The notes under the pieces were generated by a model. That model had not been told where the DNA came from and searched no databases. It saw nothing but the letters and a program-made list of their open reading frames with translations. A program made the position numbers and the translations under genes. From Pelomonas candidula (lineage in GTDB: Bacteria > Pseudomonadota > Gammaproteobacteria > Burkholderiales > Burkholderiaceae_C), in contig NZ_JBIGIC010000002.1 of NCBI RefSeq assembly GCF_043555985.1, positions 434,001 to 498,000 on the forward strand: a stretch of 64,000 nucleotides of DNA. Direction: 5' to 3'. Positions 62,337-64,000 of this stretch are shown here, one piece after another. Every line of letters starts with the position of its first letter. Position 1 is the stretch's first letter.

Positions 62337-63226
62337 CACTTGCCTCCGCTGTGCTGCACCGACTCGATGACGCGCCGGCCGAACACGACCAGCAGCAGCA
62401 GCACCGGCAGCAACGCAACGACGGTGGCAGCCATCAGGCCCGTCCAGTCGGGCTGGCCCTGGGGTGTCTGCGACTTGAAGGTCTGCAGCGCGACAGTCAG
62501 CACCTGATGAGATTCGTCCTTGGCGACGAGGTAGGGCCAGAAGAACTCGTTCCAGATGTTGATGCCGGTCAGCATGGCGATGGTGGCCAGCGCCGAAGTC
62601 GACAGCGGCAGCACGACGCGGGCGAAGATGTAGGCGTGCGACGCCCCCTCCAGCAGCGCAGCCTCCTCGATGTCGCGCGGGATGGCGAGGAAGAACTGGC
62701 GCAGGAAGAACACCGAGAAGCCCTGCATCAGGCAGAACGGCGCCACCATGCCGGCGTAGGTGTCCAGCCAGCCCAGCTCCTTGATGAGGATGAAGTTGGG
62801 AATGAAGGTCACAACACCCGGCACCATCATCGTGCCGACGAAGAGCGCGAACAGCAGGTTGCGCCCCGGGAAGCGCAGCCGCGCGAAGGCGTAGGCCGCC
62901 ATCGCCGCACAACCCACCTGCAGCGTGACGACGACGACCGTGAGCAGCACCGAGTTGGCCAGCGCGCGCAGGAAGTTGATCTCGGCGCCGGAGCCGCCCA
63001 CGGCCAGGCTCTGCTCGGGCGACAGCAGGCCCAGCACGCGGCGGAAGTTCAGCAGCGTGGGGTCACGCGGCAGCAGCGTGGCGGACTGGTCGTAGAGCTG
63101 CTGCGGCGGCACCAGCGCCGTCTTCAACGCGAACCACAGCGGCAGCAGCGTGACGAGCAGCATGCCCAGCAGCGCGGCCCAGGCGAGCAGCCGGCCCAGG
63201 CTCCAGCGTTGGCCCGCGGCGCTCAT
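62336..63226 (-). CDS. ABC sugar importer permease, MalG/AraQ type
   Basis: A 296-aa inner-membrane protein with six helices. A MalG-type N-terminus (WAALLGMLLVTLLPLWFALK) and the EAA loop EEAALLEGASHAYIFARVVLPL, which docks on the ATPase, are visible. It overlaps the other permease gene by ATGA. Confidence 0.93.
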   Translation of the reverse strand: MSAAGQRWSLGRLLAWAALLGMLLVTLLPLWFALKTALVPPQQLYDQSATLLPRDPTLLNFRRVLGLLSPEQSLAVGGSGAEINFLRALANSVLLTVVVVTLQVGCAAMAAYAFARLRFPGRNLLFALFVGTMMVPGVVTFIPNFILIKELGWLDTYAGMVAPFCLMQGFSVFFLRQFFLAIPRDIEEAALLEGASHAYIFARVVLPLSTSALATIAMLTGINIWNEFFWPYLVAKDESHQVLTVALQTFKSQTPQGQPDWTGLMAATVVALLPVLLLLVVFGRRVIESVQHSGGK

Positions 63227-64000
63227 GCGAGGTCACTCTCGTTGGCGCGCATGATGCGCATCTGCAGCACCGTGTAGGCCAGCATCACGAGGCACAGCAC
63301 CATCGACATCGCCGACGCGTAGCCCATCCTGTAGAAGCTGAAGGCGTTCTGGACGATGTAGTAGACGATGACCTGGGTCGAGTCCAGCGGGCCACCCTTG
63401 GTCGTGACAGCGATGGTGTCGAAGATCTGGAAGGAGCCGGTGACGCTGGTCACCAGCACGAAGACCATGACCGGCCGCAGCAGCGGCAGCGTGATGCGGC
63501 TGAACATCTGCAACTCCGATGCGCCCTCCAGCCCGGCCGCCTCGTACAGCGTGCGCGGGATGTTCTGCAGGCCGGCCAGGAACAGCAGCGCCACCAGGCC
63601 CATGTGGCGCCAGATGTTGACGGCGGCCACGGTGAGCAGCGCCTGGTCCACGCCGCCGAAGAAGGGCTGGCGGTCGATGTCCAGCGTGGCCAGCATCTCG
63701 TTGGTCCAGCCCAGCAGCGGGTCCAGCATCCACAGCCAGATCATGGCCACCAGCACGTTGGACAGCAGATAGGGCAGCAGCACGACGGACTTGACCCACA
63801 GCGAGCGGGTCAGCCGGTCCATGGCCACGGCCAGGAACAGGCCGAAGCCAATCTGCAGCGGGATGTTCAGCAGCACATAGCCCGCACTGAGCTTCATGCC
63901 CTGCCAGAAGCCGCCGTCCTGCAACAGTTCGGCGTAGTTGGCCAGCCCCACGAAGCGCGGCTCGCGCAGCAGGTTCCAGTCGGTGAGACTGATGGTGATG
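63223..64000 (-). CDS. ABC sugar importer permease, MalF/UgpA type (5' end cut by window)
   Basis: At least 259 residues of a six-helix permease; the reading frame stays open through 64000, where LTDWNLLREPRFVGLANYAEL is the normal start of helix 2's periplasmic approach, so the N-terminus lies outside. The EAA loop YEAAGLEGASELQMFSRITL and QNAFSFYRMGYASAMSMVL near the end are typical. It forms the heterodimeric channel with the MalG-type protein. Confidence 0.92.
   Translation of the reverse strand, partial: ITISLTDWNLLREPRFVGLANYAELLQDGGFWQGMKLSAGYVLLNIPLQIGFGLFLAVAMDRLTRSLWVKSVVLLPYLLSNVLVAMIWLWMLDPLLGWTNEMLATLDIDRQPFFGGVDQALLTVAAVNIWRHMGLVALLFLAGLQNIPRTLYEAAGLEGASELQMFSRITLPLLRPVMVFVLVTSVTGSFQIFDTIAVTTKGGPLDSTQVIVYYIVQNAFSFYRMGYASAMSMVLCLVMLAYTVLQMRIMRANESDLA

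Overview
The window is about 70% GC with very tightly packed genes, many sharing ATGA or GTGA stop/start overlaps. Gene content (NrtR-controlled NAD salvage, DUF3047, a CAAX-type M48 protease next to a pterin dehydratase and RsgA, TonB-linked glycan uptake with tryptophan-halogenase-like flavoproteins) points to a betaproteobacterium of the order Burkholderiales, near Roseateles/Mitsuaria/Pelomonas. This placement is inferred from gene content; no marker gene settles it.

Layout. 0-3.1 kb: NAD salvage genes (nadE, cut by the window edge; pncB; pncA) facing the degenerate-Nudix regulator gene nrtR across a palindromic operator. 3.3-4.7 kb: an OmpA-type lipoprotein and a small membrane protein. 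4.7-6.07 kb: a decayed strip with an IS66 transposase relic and other gene fragments, ending at an intact tRNA-Arg(TCT). 6.1-11.5 kb: an OPT transporter, a 3' fragment of tRNA-Pro with a terminator beside it, a FAH-fold enzyme, a cold-shock/DUF1294 protein, a LysR regulator and an NAD(P)-binding protein.

11.5-31.8 kb: a polysaccharide utilisation locus that fits acetylated galactoglucomannan. It encodes GH27 alpha-galactosidase, a GPH-type sugar symporter, a LacI regulator, a PfkB fructokinase, GH1 beta-glucosidase, two tryptophan-halogenase-like proteins, a large TonB-dependent receptor, GH2 beta-mannosidase, a double-SGNH esterase, an AGE-family epimerase/isomerase and a GH5 endoglucanase/mannanase. 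A GTTTAGTAAAC-like operator recurs at several of its promoters. Together the genes would import oligosaccharides, remove acetyl and galactose groups, cleave glucose and mannose linkages, and pass mannose through fructose to fructose 6-phosphate.

31.8-51.6 kb: housekeeping and mixed genes. These include a GNAT enzyme, an RhlE-type RNA helicase with a repetitive tail, DUF2087, an XRE regulator with its divergent epimerase, a PabB-PabC fusion, oligoribonuclease, a five-gene overlapping chain (M48 protease, pterin dehydratase, a 30-aa ORF, RsgA, DUF3047), two SDRs, a CsgG-like protein, a penicillin-acylase-family hydrolase, a solute-binding protein and an orphan sensor kinase.

51.7-64 kb: a second sugar system that fits raffinose-family oligosaccharides. 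An ABC importer, GH36 alpha-galactosidase, GalT and GalK form one overlapping operon. Fructokinase, a sucrose-type MFS carrier and a GH13 sucrose phosphorylase form a second operon behind a perfect 16-bp palindrome.
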